From NCBI GenBank assembly GCA_019359215.1, contig JAHHHS010000004.1:102939-166938 (forward strand): a DNA stretch of 64,000 nucleotides, read 5' to 3'. Source of the DNA: Nostoc indistinguendum CM1-VF10 (GTDB lineage Bacteria; Cyanobacteriota; Cyanobacteriia; Cyanobacteriales; Nostocaceae). Each line of letters begins with the position of its first letter. The first letter of the stretch is position 1. The notes under the pieces were generated by a model, which made no database searches, was not told where the DNA came from, and saw only the letters and a program-made list of their open reading frames with translations. Below, in pieces: positions 36,175 to 46,283 of the stretch. The position numbers and the translations under genes are program-made.

Positions 36175-38148
36175 TTACGCCCCTTCCCGCAATTTATCTA
36201 ATACGCTTCTATCTTCTAATGTGGAAGTATCACCGGATACCTCTTGCCCAGCAGCCAGATTCCGTAATAAGCGCCGCATAATCTTACCCGATCGCGTTTT
36301 TGGCAAAGCATCTGTAAAACGAATTTCTCCCGGACGAGCGATCGCACCAATTTCTTTAACAACGTGCTGCTTGAGTTCTTTACTCAGTTCTTCACTTCCC
36401 TGATAAGTACCTTCTAAAGTCACAAAAGCAACTACTTCTTCACCTTTGAGTTCATCAGGTTTACCAACTACTGCCGCTTCTGCAACGGCTGGGTGAGAAA
36501 CTAAAGCAGATTCTACTTCCATTGTACTGAGTCGGTGTCCTGATACATTCAGTACGTCATCCACACGACCCATTACCCAGAAGTAACCGTCTTCATCTTG
36601 CCTCGCGCCATCACCAGCAAAATAAGTATAGTTCCCATCTTGGGGCGGAATGTGTTCCCAGTAGGTGCGACGGAAGCGTTCTGGATCGCCGTAGACTGTC
36701 CGCATCATTCCTGGCCAAGGGTGACGCACTGCTAGATAACCACCTTCGTTATTGGGTACGGTGTTTCCTTCTAAATCTACGACATCTGCAATAATTCCAG
36801 GGAAGGGAAGAGTTGCCGAACCCGGCTTAGTGGGGATTGCTCCTGGTAGCGGTGTAATCATGATACCGCCAGTTTCTGTTTGCCACCAAGTATCAACAAT
36901 TGGACAGCGATCGCCACCAATTACTTTCTGATACCACATCCAAGCTTCTGGGTTAATTGGTTCGCCAACTGTTCCTAGCAAACGCAACGAAGACAAGTTT
37001 CGCGCATTGGGATGTTGTTCGCCCATCTTAATAAATGCCCGAATTGCCGTAGGTGCAGTATAAAAAATATTAACGCCGTATTTTTCAATTACATCCCAGA
37101 AACAACCAGGATTAGAAGCACGAGGCGCACCTTCATACATTACCGTTGTTGCACCGTTGGAAAGGGGACCGTAGACAATGTAACTGTGTCCTGTAATCCA
37201 ACCTACATCGGCAGTACACCAATATACATCAGTGTCTTGCAGATCGAATATCCACTTGGTGGTGATATGGGTATACAAATTATAACCAGCAGTTGTATGC
37301 ACCACGCCCTTCGGTTTGCCTGTGCTGCCAGAAGTGTAGAGAATAAACAGCATATCTTCGCTGTCCATCGGTTCGGCGGGACAATCTGCTGATACACCTT
37401 TTAGCAAATCATGCCACCAATGATCGCGTCCACCCAACTGCATATAAGTTTCTTGTCCAGTGCGCTTGACAACTAGGACATTTTCGACGCTGGGAACAGC
37501 ACCATCGGCTAAGGCTTTATTTACCTGTTCCTTGAGAGGGACGATCGCACCTTTGCGCCAACCACCATCAGCCGTGATTACCAGTTTAGCTGTGGTATCA
37601 ATCAACCGATCGCGCAAAGCTTCGGCACTAAAACCACCAAATACCACACTGTGGGGTGCGCCAATTCGGGCACAGGCTAACATAGCGATCGCAGCTTCGG
37701 GAATCATTGGCATATATATACCAACGCGATCGCCTTTTTTTACGCCCAGTTGCTTCAACACATTAGCAAACTGGCAAACTTCCCGGTGCAGTTGGGCGTA
37801 AGTTAGGGTACGGGAATCACCTGGTTCTCCTTCCCAAATCAATGCTGCTTTATTTTTGCGCCAAGTAGTGAGATGTCTGTCAAGGCAGTTGTAAGAAATA
37901 TTCATCTTACCGCCAACGAACCACTTAGCAAAAGGTGGTTGCCAATCTAGCACGGTGTCCCATTTTTGGAACCATTCTAATTCTGTTTCAGCCAAATCTG
38001 CCCAAAATTGCTGCGGATCAGCTTTGGCTTTGTCATAGAGGCGCTGATAGTCTTCCAGACTTTTGATATGGGCGTTCTGTGAAAATTCCGAGCTAGGATG
38101 GAAGAGGCGATTCTCTTGTAGGATTGATTCTATAGTTGGTTGAGACAT
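36175..38148 (-). CDS. acs: Acetyl-CoA synthetase (AMP-forming)
   Basis: The 657-residue ANL-superfamily enzyme activates acetate to acetyl-CoA through acetyl-AMP. Visible motifs are [19 protein letters not shown] (P-loop), [46 protein letters not shown] (hinge region) and the C-terminal [11 protein letters not shown], whose lysine is the usual acetylation-controlled residue. The length is normal. It is transcribed alone. Confidence 0.95.
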   Translation of the reverse strand: MSQPTIESILQENRLFHPSSEFSQNAHIKSLEDYQRLYDKAKADPQQFWADLAETELEWFQKWDTVLDWQPPFAKWFVGGKMNISYNCLDRHLTTWRKNKAALIWEGEPGDSRTLTYAQLHREVCQFANVLKQLGVKKGDRVGIYMPMIPEAAIAMLACARIGAPHSVVFGGFSAEALRDRLIDTTAKLVITADGGWRKGAIVPLKEQVNKALADGAVPSVENVLVVKRTGQETYMQLGGRDHWWHDLLKGVSADCPAEPMDSEDMLFILYTSGSTGKPKGVVHTTAGYNLYTHITTKWIFDLQDTDVYWCTADVGWITGHSYIVYGPLSNGATTVMYEGAPRASNPGCFWDVIEKYGVNIFYTAPTAIRAFIKMGEQHPNARNLSSLRLLGTVGEPINPEAWMWYQKVIGGDRCPIVDTWWQTETGGIMITPLPGAIPTKPGSATLPFPGIIADVVDLEGNTVPNNEGGYLAVRHPWPGMMRTVYGDPERFRRTYWEHIPPQDGNYTYFAGDGARQDEDGYFWVMGRVDDVLNVSGHRLSTMEVESALVSHPAVAEAAVVGKPDELKGEEVVAFVTLEGTYQGSEELSKELKQHVVKEIGAIARPGEIRFTDALPKTRSGKIMRRLLRNLAAGQEVSGDTSTLEDRSVLDKLREGA

Positions 38149-38379
38149 GGTTAGTTATAGTGCGATCGCTATTATTACTAAAAACTATTTTTAGCCCAGT
38201 TGTGCTAGACGGTATTTAGATTTTCGTTAAGCTAGGTAGAATTTGCCGAGTTATTCAGTTTACATCCATTTTCATCTACTAAAAACAAGCCCTCAAGAAA
38301 TTTAAAGACGTTACATTGCAGCCTATCTACTGCGAATGTTGCAAAATTTAAGTAGTCTTGACAAGTAAAGCCTGAAATT

Positions 38380-39024
38380 ATGACGCTCACTGTTGAAGCT
38401 AGCAGCTTATCTCTCAACGATGTTCATCGCTTTCTCAAATTAGAAAAGCTTTCCAATGGTTCATTTACAGATTTCTTAAGACTAAAACCACTCTCTGACT
38501 TTGAACAGCAGGATTTATTACGAATCAGAAACGACTTTGATCGTTATTTAAGTGCAGGTAAAATTTCTGAAGGGTTGGTTAAATTCTTAACGATCGCACC
38601 CTTAATGCGGCTCTCAGGATTCTACGATGTGCCGATTCGGTTGACAATGGAAGATAGTATTGCGATCGCAGTCGAAGATGAAGACAGAAAAATTACCGGA
38701 CGGATGGATATTTTAGCAATCAACAGTCCTCAAAGTAATATTGCGCCGCCTTTTTGGGTTCTAGTGATTGAAACGAAAAATAGTGCGATCGAAGTGGGTG
38801 AGGGTTTACCTCAATTACTGACTTATGCTTTTAAAAGTTTAAATCAACAACCATCTGTTTGGGGAGTGGTAACTAACGGACTGCGTTATCAATTTGTTTA
38901 TCTTAAACGTGAGCAGGAGCCAACTTATCAGTTAATGTCATTATTAAATTTGAATGAGTCTCCAGATGCGATTGAGTTATTGCAAGTTTTCAAAGCCATC
39001 TGTAAGTTACCAAATTTCCAGTAG
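38380..39024 (+). CDS. PD-(D/E)XK nuclease-like protein (type I restriction R N-terminal-like)
   Basis: The 214-residue protein has helix-rich N-terminal 90 residues and a PD-(D/E)XK-type core: IAVEDEDRKITGRMDILAINS (catalytic Asp strand), FWVLVIETKNSAIEVGEGLPQLLTYA (the E-x-K strand followed by the Gln helix) and SVWGVVTNGLRYQFVYL. This pattern matches HSDR_N-like domains that stand alone in cyanobacteria. Nuclease activity is inferred from the motif. It starts a stretch rich in nuclease-like and STAND genes. Confidence 0.75.
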   Translation: MTLTVEASSLSLNDVHRFLKLEKLSNGSFTDFLRLKPLSDFEQQDLLRIRNDFDRYLSAGKISEGLVKFLTIAPLMRLSGFYDVPIRLTMEDSIAIAVEDEDRKITGRMDILAINSPQSNIAPPFWVLVIETKNSAIEVGEGLPQLLTYAFKSLNQQPSVWGVVTNGLRYQFVYLKREQEPTYQLMSLLNLNESPDAIELLQVFKAICKLPNFQ

Positions 39025-39089
39025 AATTTATCTCTGATGGATGACCAAATATCATTTGCTGATTCGCATAATCAAATTATCGTGGACAG

Positions 39090-39632
39090 AGCGGTAGGAT
39101 TATGCTTCTGGCAATTTGACGATTTACTACAGTTCTAACCAGCAAAAACCATAACATTTCCGTGTCCCAGGCTTTTTTGTAGTTTTGGGAACTCAGAAAA
39201 AAGACCACAAAAGTTGGGTAGTTTGGCAAGAAGACGGCAAATATCCAAACCTGATTGTGAAAATTTTGTCAAGTTCAACGGCAGCAGTCGATAGATAGCT
39301 TAAAAAAGCAATTTTACCAGAATACTCTCCCTACACCTGATTATTTCTGATTTGACCCTATAACAATGGAATTTCAAGGATTTCATTTAGTTGATGGGAA
39401 GTATCAAGAAATTCAACCTACCACTTATGGACATTTGTGGAGCCAGCAGTTAAAACTTTATTTGGGGGTTTATGAAGGTAAATTAAGATTCTTCACTGCT
39501 AGAAATGAATTGATACTATCATCAGAACAAATAGCTGAACAAGACAGTTTACGCGCCCAACAGGCAGAGCAAGAAATTACTCGACTGCGCGAGGTTTTAC
39601 GTAAACAGGGCATCGACTTAGAGAACATTTAA
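39090..39632 (+). pseudogene. Uma2-family (DUF820) pseudogene
   Basis: The conserved Uma2 core is readable as FFVVLGTQKKDHKSWVVWQED and GKYPNLIVKILSSSTAAVDR at about 39170-39295, then a stop. PDYF and FDP follow with Trp replaced by a stop, then a frame change into MEFQGFHLVDGKYQEIQP through the end at 39632. The last part is an open frame from 39366, ending in a coiled tail (EQDSLRAQQAEQEITRLREVL). At least two nonsense changes and frameshifts show decay. Confidence 0.8.
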
Positions 39633-39724
39633 TTACATTAGGAAATTAATTAAGTCCATTTTCAAGTTAAGATTTAGTTATTGGTGTGTAAAAAAAGCAT
39701 TATCTTCTGAAAGTAGGGCATCGT

Positions 39725-40414
39725 TTGCAAGCAAAAGACATTAAGGATAAGCTAAAGTCCCTTATCGAGCAAGCCTCCTCGATAGATCCCAATTTAGCGA
39801 GAAGATTAGCTGAAATCAATCGTTGGGTAAAAAATATTAAGCCAGGTTCTCTGACTGCAAAACCTTTTGTCCTTGCATTTCTCCTAGAGGTGATTACGGA
39901 TTCTACAATTTGGCTGATCGTCAAATCCCTACCTTCAGAAGAACAAAAAGCAAAATTTGAACAAATGACACCGATTGAAAGATATTGGTATGGTTATCTC
40001 TTTCCTAGATGGATTAATGCAAGTGACTCCAAATTTTATATTTGGAAACAAAAATTGATGGCAGGTGAATTTAATCAGGTAGATGATGATATCATTAAGT
40101 CAATAGCCCAAGATGTTGTTAGTCGAGAAGGTAGTTTTTGGCAGCGTTATATCGCCGACCTATCGATGGCAACAGACCTAATTGTTAGTAGTCGTAACAA
40201 TCAACCACTTTGTATTCAAGTTACCAGTGTTTCTGAAGAACTTAATCACCAAAAGTACCAAGCTTGGCAAAATACACTGCGATCGTGGGAAATAGAGAGA
40301 GGATTGTTCTTGAGTTACAATCCCAAGGATAGTAATTTTGTCAACCAGTTAGTTAACGTGGCCCTGTATAACAGTGATTACCTTTCTGGTGGCAAATATT
40401 TAAAATTTTCGTGA
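39725..40414 (+). CDS. Hypothetical protein, possible PD-(D/E)XK variant
   Basis: The 229-residue protein starts at TTG 39725 (no ATG is available near the 5' end). It has a helical first half (KDIKDKLKSLIEQASSIDPNLARRLAEINRWVKNI) and a second half with FWQRYIADLSMATDLIVSSRNNQPLCIQVTSVSEE, then KYQAWQNTLRSWEIERGLFLSYNPKD. The strand pair D-L-I-V / C-I-Q-V-T-S has the layout of a nuclease core in which the usual E-x-K is replaced by Q-x-T. Activity is unproven. It is followed 68 bases later by another unknown gene on the same strand, so the two may form a unit. Confidence 0.6.
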   Translation: MQAKDIKDKLKSLIEQASSIDPNLARRLAEINRWVKNIKPGSLTAKPFVLAFLLEVITDSTIWLIVKSLPSEEQKAKFEQMTPIERYWYGYLFPRWINASDSKFYIWKQKLMAGEFNQVDDDIIKSIAQDVVSREGSFWQRYIADLSMATDLIVSSRNNQPLCIQVTSVSEELNHQKYQAWQNTLRSWEIERGLFLSYNPKDSNFVNQLVNVALYNSDYLSGGKYLKFS

Positions 40415-40482
40415 ATTTTCAGGAATTTCATATTCCAGATTTGTTTCTAGCCTACATACTTACGTGCTAATTACAGCTTTAT

Positions 40483-40923
40483 ATGGCTAATAAAAGAGAA
40501 ACTCACTGCAACAATCAAGTAGATACATTTGCTGAAGCTTTAGCAACAGCGCGACAAATGCAGCAGAACTGGCTAACTTATGGGGTTGATTTTGTCAATA
40601 TTTACGTTGAAGATGTGGAGGGAGACTGGCTAGAAACCTGGGGACATGACGAAATATTAGGTAATTTTCAATTAGATGCCATCAAAGAATTTTTGGTGAG
40701 TAATGATAATGTAGCTGTAAAGGTAAGAGAGCATTTAAAAGAGCGATCGCTGTTTGATTTCGCAGTAAAATTAGAAGAATCTTGGAGAATTTCCCAAACC
40801 AATGACAGGTTATCTGCTGTTAGAAATCTGTTAGCTGGTGAAGAAAATAGTATTAATACAGATTATCTCAGGTTATTGGATTTAGCAAGTACTCTGCTGG
40901 TAAAATTGGCAGAGATTTTGTGA
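40483..40923 (+). CDS. Hypothetical acidic protein paired with the preceding gene
   Basis: The 146-residue acidic, mainly helical protein contains FAEALATARQMQQNWLTYGVDFVNIYVEDVEGDWLETWGHDE in the N-terminal half and a leucine-rich C-terminal helix (YLRLLDLASTLLVKLAEIL). It has no membrane segment and no family is recognised. Its position directly after the nuclease-like gene and its acidity would suit a partner or inhibitor; this is only a suggestion. Confidence 0.6.
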   Translation: MANKRETHCNNQVDTFAEALATARQMQQNWLTYGVDFVNIYVEDVEGDWLETWGHDEILGNFQLDAIKEFLVSNDNVAVKVREHLKERSLFDFAVKLEESWRISQTNDRLSAVRNLLAGEENSINTDYLRLLDLASTLLVKLAEIL

Positions 40924-41134
40924 AATTTGAAATTACAGCAGATTGCTTTGGATGCAATACATTTTGACCTCACTTTTATTCCTCTCTCCCAAAAGGAGGC
41001 AGGGTTTGAGGCTTGCTCCCCAACGCTCGCTCTTAATAGGTTGGGGGTTAAGTCTGTATTTCACACAATTGAGAACCGCTATATGTTCTACTGTATAAGG
41101 TCAGTTTGCAGCAACTAAAATCAAATAGTATTAC

Positions 41135-43495
41135 TTATTTTCCAAAACGCTCCATTGCTGTTTGTACTTTCTCAACTTGTCTGGGTGCTTGCATTTCGTT
41201 AAAGAGTGCGAGCGCTTGCATAAAATTTTCTCTGCTCTTGTCAATTTCACCCATTTTTTGATGAGTCAATGCAAATTGATAGTAAGCCTCTGCTAAATTA
41301 GATTTCGCACCTATTTTATACAAAATTTCTACCGCTTCAGCATGATAAAAAAGCGCCTTAGTAAATTCTCCTTCTTCTCTATATAACCCAGCTAAACAAC
41401 TTATAGCTTTAGCCTTAAGCTGAGTAAAGTTATTTTCGTCGGAAGTAGATATAGCTTTTTGGCAGAAATCAAAAGATTTTTTAATATCACCCAAGTTTTT
41501 GTAAGTTAAACATAGAGTTATTAAGCTATGCACAACTCCCCAAAAAGTCACTCTAGTGGATGAAGATATTGCAGAGAAGCCATCTTCAGCAATATAAACA
41601 GCATCTTCTCTAACGTTAGAAGATGATTTAACAAAAGCTAGGCAACACTGAGCATATGCCATATAATCGTCAAGATTGCTATCTTGTTTAGCCAAGTTAC
41701 AAACCGACTTAAAACAATCTTCGGCTGCTTCCATCTCCAATAAATCAAGCTTGCAAAGCCCTGTATTGAAAACTACAGAAATTTTTATTACCTTGACATC
41801 TAAATTGTCTAATATTTCTTCTGACTTTTTATAGCAAGCTATAGCTTCTCGAATGCAACCGATAATTCGATATGTATAACCTAGTATATTGTAAAGTTTA
41901 ATTAGTCTTTCTGGTGATTCTATATAGTCTATTATCCGACTAATTACAGAAAAATTTTTCTGGAGCAGTCCCAATTGGTAAAACGAGGAACCTAAAGGTA
42001 AACCTGTACCCCACTTTTTACCTCTTCCTTGCACAATTACATCACAAGCAAGCTCAAAATCACTAATTTCTACATAGTGATAATAAGCTTCTAAAGCGGT
42101 TAATGCATCTGTAATATTCTTGATGACTGTAACTCGTTGCGTCCAACCTTCTGCGGCTTTTCGATTTACTAATTCCCATTCTTCACTGACTAACCTTAAT
42201 CTACTAATCGCTTCATCCTGAATTACCGGATGCAGCCAGTATTGTCCTTTTTTCGCTTCTATTAAAGACAAATCTTGCAAAGCTTTAATTACACGTCGGC
42301 GTTGTTGTTCTGGAACATCCCAAAGCAAACATAAAACTCCCTCAATAGGTACTGAAGGAATATCTTGATAGCGATAGCATCCTAAACGACACAGAAGGCG
42401 ATAGGCTTCTAAGTCATTTTTTTCAAGACGCGTAAATTGACTGGCGACTAAATCTTTTAACTCTCTTTCTATTAATAAATATTTACAGTTTTCCTGCCAA
42501 TAGGCGTGTATGTCACCATAAAAATATGTTAATATTGCTCCTCGGAGAATTTGCATTGCTTTGGCGTTACCTCCATAAGCTCTGCACATTTCACTGAGAA
42601 TAGTACAATCACAATTGATATGGCATCTGCGGAAAAACTCTCGCCATGCTTCATCATCTAAACCTTCGAGTGGGTAGAGATTTATCTCTACGCTAGACTC
42701 CCGCAAACGCTCACGACTTGTCACTAAAGTAACTGAATGTACATCGGGATCTGCTAATACTCTCAATAGCTCAACATAAGGGCGAAGATATTTTAGGAAT
42801 TTGCCATTTTGATCGAGAGCAGTTTCTAAATTATCGATAAACACCCCAATTTTAGTAGTTTGTTCTCGGAGTTTGCGTCGGAGTCGTTCTAAGCTGATAC
42901 CAAAGTCACATCCCGGTTCTTTGTTAAAGTATCGCCGCAGCCATTCCTCAACTACACTCTCCACAGGGGTGATGTTTTGGATTTCTGTGGTGGCCATCCA
43001 CAGTTCCAGAACAAAATCAAATCTTTGACTTTTAAAATATTTGCGTGCTAAGGTTGTTTTGCCAACACCACCTTCACCCTGGATGAGGATAACTTTTGCT
43101 CCTCCACTAATAAGGGTGTGGAGTTCGGATATTTGGCGATCGCGCCCCACGAAGTTAGAATCTAAATCTTGAGGTTTAGCGTCATTCGCCACTAAATTTG
43201 GAATTTCCGGGATTTTTTGCGATTGTTGAGTTGTTTTAAACCTCTCAACCACTCCTTGGAAGGTTGATTTTGAGACTTTCTCTCCTAGCACTTTTGACAG
43301 CAAATGCCAAAGTTCTGCACCAACTGCTTTTAAATGCGCTTCTGTATAACCACGGCTGTTGGCAATATCTTGGTAAGTCCGCTTTTCATCCTCCCACAAA
43401 TGACGCAAGATAATCCTTTGAGTTTTATCTAAATGTTCTCCCGTCTTGAGAAAAACCAAGTTATCTACAAACTCTAAGGCTTCTTCTACACCCAT
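41135..43495 (-). CDS. NB-ARC STAND NTPase with N-terminal HTH and C-terminal TPRs
   Basis: The 786-residue protein has three parts. Residues 1-90 (LRHLWEDEKRTYQDIANSRGYTEAHLKAVGAELWHLLSKVLGEKV) resemble the vMAP-type helix-turn-helix found before cyanobacterial NB-ARC domains. Residues 110-430 form the NB-ARC ATPase with FVGRDRQISEL, Walker A GEGGVGKTT (140-148), Walker B KIGVFIDNLE and a VTSRER sensor. From about 440 the protein is helical with TPR-like repeats (YNILGYTYRIIGCIREAIACYKKSEEIL, YYQFALTHQKMGEIDKSRENFMQAL). STAND proteins of this type are signal-dependent switches, several of them antiphage. No effector domain such as a protease or nuclease is visible, so the output is unclear. 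Confidence 0.85.
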   Translation of the reverse strand: MGVEEALEFVDNLVFLKTGEHLDKTQRIILRHLWEDEKRTYQDIANSRGYTEAHLKAVGAELWHLLSKVLGEKVSKSTFQGVVERFKTTQQSQKIPEIPNLVANDAKPQDLDSNFVGRDRQISELHTLISGGAKVILIQGEGGVGKTTLARKYFKSQRFDFVLELWMATTEIQNITPVESVVEEWLRRYFNKEPGCDFGISLERLRRKLREQTTKIGVFIDNLETALDQNGKFLKYLRPYVELLRVLADPDVHSVTLVTSRERLRESSVEINLYPLEGLDDEAWREFFRRCHINCDCTILSEMCRAYGGNAKAMQILRGAILTYFYGDIHAYWQENCKYLLIERELKDLVASQFTRLEKNDLEAYRLLCRLGCYRYQDIPSVPIEGVLCLLWDVPEQQRRRVIKALQDLSLIEAKKGQYWLHPVIQDEAISRLRLVSEEWELVNRKAAEGWTQRVTVIKNITDALTALEAYYHYVEISDFELACDVIVQGRGKKWGTGLPLGSSFYQLGLLQKNFSVISRIIDYIESPERLIKLYNILGYTYRIIGCIREAIACYKKSEEILDNLDVKVIKISVVFNTGLCKLDLLEMEAAEDCFKSVCNLAKQDSNLDDYMAYAQCCLAFVKSSSNVREDAVYIAEDGFSAISSSTRVTFWGVVHSLITLCLTYKNLGDIKKSFDFCQKAISTSDENNFTQLKAKAISCLAGLYREEGEFTKALFYHAEAVEILYKIGAKSNLAEAYYQFALTHQKMGEIDKSRENFMQALALFNEMQAPRQVEKVQTAMERFGK

Positions 43496-44014
43496 TTGCT
43501 AACTTGATGTATCATTTGTAATTTATTATAACCATATTTTTACTACTTATTCCTACTTTGCATATTACAAAAATACTTTTTCCTACTCGGTAGTAAATTT
43601 ACTTTATCCTACTGCAAACTATTTTGGACTGTATTATTCTTGTAATTAATACAGGCGAAGTTAAGTTAAGCGCCAATAAAAGGTGGTTGAGGAGAGATTT
43701 TACCAGCGTTACTACTGCAAGCTTAGTAAACCACAGATATTACTTGTTACTGTCCCATATTAATGACCAAAGAGGCAAGGGAGCAGGGAGCCAGAAGCAA
43801 GGGGGAGGATTTAAGATTCCCCCTGCAAAATGGAGAGGGTTTCTGAACAACTAAATTTATTTATCGGGTTCTCTCCCCTGCTCCCTACCCCTTTTCCTTT
43901 TTTGTTGACTCATGAAAGTGGTGTCTACTAAACAGGCAGTAGGTATTAACTAACTAGATTCTGTAGAGCATATTTACAGCTAAGTATGTAAGCCTTTACC
44001 CTACAGGAGGTTCA
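43496..44014. other. Intergenic region with inverted heptameric repeats
   Basis: No supported gene was found. Runs of GGGAGCAGGGAG (about 43779-43793) and CTCCCCTGCTCCCT (about 43873-43887) are inverted copies of one short-repeat family. The open frame at 43624-43854 runs through this repeat and is not credible. AGGAGG precedes the next ATG. Confidence 0.5.
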
Positions 44015-44290
44015 ATGATGTTAGACAAAGCTTGTCATCATGATTGCAATCAAAATCAGTGCCCCTTTGCCCAAGATACACGTAATCCCAATAGATATGT
44101 TTGCCTCAAATGTGGTGTTGAGCGAGAAATAAATAAGTATTCCTCTGGTTTCGGCTCATTTTTGCTGCTGTTGTTAAGCTTGTTTATTTCGTTTCAACTA
44201 TTAGTTACCTACGAAAGACGAAACGATCTACAAAGGCAACAACAGTCTTTGAATAACTCACCCAATCAGACAAATATTCACAACGTGTAA
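44015..44290 (+). CDS. Small membrane protein with N-terminal cysteine cluster
   Basis: The 91-residue protein begins with CHHDCNQNQCPF and YVCLKCGVE, a possible zinc ribbon, followed by one membrane segment (FGSFLLLLLSLFISFQLLVTY, about 47-67) and a polar tail. ACAGGAGG just before the ATG is a strong ribosome site. No family was recognised. Confidence 0.7.
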   Translation: MMLDKACHHDCNQNQCPFAQDTRNPNRYVCLKCGVEREINKYSSGFGSFLLLLLSLFISFQLLVTYERRNDLQRQQQSLNNSPNQTNIHNV

Positions 44291-44402
44291 AACTAATCTT
44301 CAGACTGGGCAAGATTTCCCATAATCTCCTTTTTAAAAGGTAAATGGGAAATCAAAAAGAATATCCACTGCTAAAAAGCTAGTTATTTTCGTGAGTAAAA
44401 TT

Positions 44403-44630
44403 ATGGAAAAAAATCAAGATACGCTTTTATTTCGCTTTGCTTCTAAATCTTTGAAATATTTCTTACTGGTGCTGTTTGGCATTGCGATCGCCTACGTTCT
44501 ATCCATTGGTTTAGGCATCTTACACATCATACCCATACTGGTGTACCTTTTACAACAACTTTTGCTTCCACTGGGAATCATCTTGTTGTGTTTAATTACA
44601 ACAGTAGTCATTATTGAATCGCTGCGTTAA
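44403..44630 (+). CDS. Small two-segment membrane protein
   Basis: The 75-residue protein is almost wholly hydrophobic, with segments FLLVLFGIAIAYVLSIGLGIL and ILVYLLQQLLLPLGIILLCLITTVVII. A GTG at 44391 four codons upstream is an alternative start. It follows the previous small membrane protein by about 110 bases. Function unknown. Confidence 0.6.
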   Translation: MEKNQDTLLFRFASKSLKYFLLVLFGIAIAYVLSIGLGILHIIPILVYLLQQLLLPLGIILLCLITTVVIIESLR

Positions 44631-44649
44631 CAATCTTGGGAGTAGGGAG

Positions 44650-44806
44650 TTATTTAATTTTGGATTTTAGATTTTAGATTAACCCCCTATCTTCATATAA
44701 TCGCTTTGGGAAAGGAATTTGGAATTTGAGATTTCTCCTTCAATCCAAAATCCAAGTTGCGCTGGAAGCGCACCAAAGCTGCGACTCAAAATCTAAAATT
44801 AAATGG
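44650..44806. repeat. Fold-back AT-rich repeat
   Basis: TTTAATTTTGGATTTTAGATTTTAG-like sequence at the left and CTCAAAATCTAAAATTAAA at the right are inverted copies, with ATCCAAAATCCAAG within. This is a common Nostoc dispersed repeat. Confidence 0.6.
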
Positions 44807-44818
44807 CTTCTAACTTAT

Positions 44819-45757
44819 TTACTTACCGTAGTAAACCCTGGCATTCCGGTATCCTATATTTCGCAGATATTTATTCCATTCCTCTGCTGGGAATCGATCA
44901 GAGAACGGCCCTACGGCTACGTGTGGCCCTCTTGGTTGCGTCCTTTCGAGGACTGCGCCAGATTGTCCTAAATCTTGACCAAATCGGCCCAGATTCTGCC
45001 TAACTTCTGATGCGATCGCAGATAATTGGTCTAGAGTGGTCGGAATGATGACATAATACCTAGAAACTGGCCTAGTAGCACTTATATTATTGCGATCGTC
45101 TACAAAGCCTCTATTACCTACATCTATCTCTTGTCCGTTATCAAAGCTGATAATCCGGGCGCTATATATGCCTCGTGACTGTAGCTCATTTACCCGTTGT
45201 TGGGCGTTAGATACCCTGTTAAAAACACCTGACTGAATTACACTCCGTCCTTGGTACTGGCGAATGTAAGCACTGGGTTCAATTTGACGGATTGCTTGTA
45301 GCGTCTGGAAATCACTACCATCTACGTAAACTAAGTAGCGCTCAAAGTTCTGGTTATATTGACTAAACTGTGAAGGTTGAGAAGGCTGAAAGTTCTGCTC
45401 AAATTGATTGTTTTGTAATGGTTGAGGAGGCTGAAAATTCTGCTCAAATTGATTGTTTTGTAATGGTTGGGAGGGCTGAAAATCCTGCTCAAATTGACTT
45501 TCGTCCACTGGTTGTAACTGCGGTGATGGCTGTTGACCAAAGGGAATTATTGGCGGTGGCGGTAAAGTTTCACCTGCTTGTTGAGCCAATAGCACCTTGC
45601 TGTTGTAAATTTGTGCTTGTGCTGGAGTAGATTCGGGAATCAGCACGAACCATCCTCCCACTAATAAAGACAGAAGTCTGATAGTAGGCTTCCAACCCTC
45701 AGAACTTCGGCGCAGCATCTTAATTGGGATAAATTGACTTGGTATTCCTCTCGACAT
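44819..45757 (-). CDS. Secreted SPOR-like protein with 15-residue repeats
   Basis: The 312-residue protein has a basic N-terminus and hydrophobic stretch (IRLLSLLVGGWFVLIPESTPAQA) that looks like a signal peptide. A proline/glutamine-rich linker with three 15-residue repeats (QFEQ(D/N)FQP(S/P)QPLQNN, about 88-132) follows. Two SPOR-like alpha/beta halves end the protein (YLVYVDGSDFQTLQAIRQ...VIQSGVFNRVSNAQQRVNELQSRG and YYVIIPTTLDQLSAIASEVRQ...VAVGPFSDRFPAEEWNKYLR). SPOR domains bind denuded peptidoglycan. A start at codon 14 (MLRRSS) is an alternative. Confidence 0.75.
   Translation of the reverse strand: MSRGIPSQFIPIKMLRRSSEGWKPTIRLLSLLVGGWFVLIPESTPAQAQIYNSKVLLAQQAGETLPPPPIIPFGQQPSPQLQPVDESQFEQDFQPSQPLQNNQFEQNFQPPQPLQNNQFEQNFQPSQPSQFSQYNQNFERYLVYVDGSDFQTLQAIRQIEPSAYIRQYQGRSVIQSGVFNRVSNAQQRVNELQSRGIYSARIISFDNGQEIDVGNRGFVDDRNNISATRPVSRYYVIIPTTLDQLSAIASEVRQNLGRFGQDLGQSGAVLERTQPRGPHVAVGPFSDRFPAEEWNKYLRNIGYRNARVYYGK
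45362..45496 (-). repeat. 45-bp coding tandem repeat in the SPOR-like protein
   Basis: Three consecutive 45-bp units encode QFEQ(D/N)FQP(S/P)QP(L/S)Q-type 15-residue repeats (residues about 88-132). They form a flexible linker between the signal peptide and the SPOR-like part. Confidence 0.7.
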
Positions 45758-46283
45758 AGTAGTTAGAAAGTAGTCAAAGTATTTTTAGGCAATTTCCATC
45801 AAGAACTAATTAGTTCACCGTTGTAGCAACTACTATATAGCGTTAACGTGAAGTTAGCTCATCTACGTGGCAAAAAATACATCTGCAACTATTCTTATAT
45901 GAATGCATTCCCATGCAGAACATGGGAACGAGGAAAATATTAACTACAATTTGGTGTCAGTAAGCTTTCAAACACAAAGTCTGCCAATTTTGTACCAGAC
46001 ACATAAGCTGCATCTGCATCCCATTGGAAATGAACACCAAAATAAACACGACTGCGCCCATTCTCTAAAGCTGCGGAAGAAAAGCTATTAAATTTTTGGA
46101 ATATCTGACACAAAAAGACGCGCAACCTTTCCTAGAGAATGCCTACCCAGTTATGCCCAGTAATGACGGAGTTAAGAGCAATTTATATTTGCTTGCTGAA
46201 AAACCGAAATGCTTTAGTAGCAAGGCTTTGAAAGAGTGTGTGCTACAATTGGACAACCACGCAGCTATCGTGTCGTGCTTTGT
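45758..46283. other. Spacer with haloperoxidase remnant upstream of mnmA
   Basis: The region contains a hairpin-forming repeat ATTCCCATGCAGAACATGGGAA at about 45907-45928, the PAP2/haloperoxidase remnant at 45940-46110, and the mnmA promoter side. No intact gene was found. Confidence 0.5.
45940..46110 (-). pseudogene. C-terminal remnant of a PAP2/vanadium haloperoxidase gene
   Basis: The minus strand encodes FSSAALENGRSRVYFGVHFQ, continuing to WDADAAYVSGTKLADFVFESLL and a stop. The segment SRxYxGVHxxxDxxA is the last catalytic histidine motif of vanadium haloperoxidases and PAP2 phosphatases. The rest of the gene is absent. Confidence 0.65.

Noticed and set aside
43624..43854. 76-residue open frame downstream of the NB-ARC region
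   Set aside because: The second half is made of GGGAGCAGGGAG repeats and there is no ribosome site.
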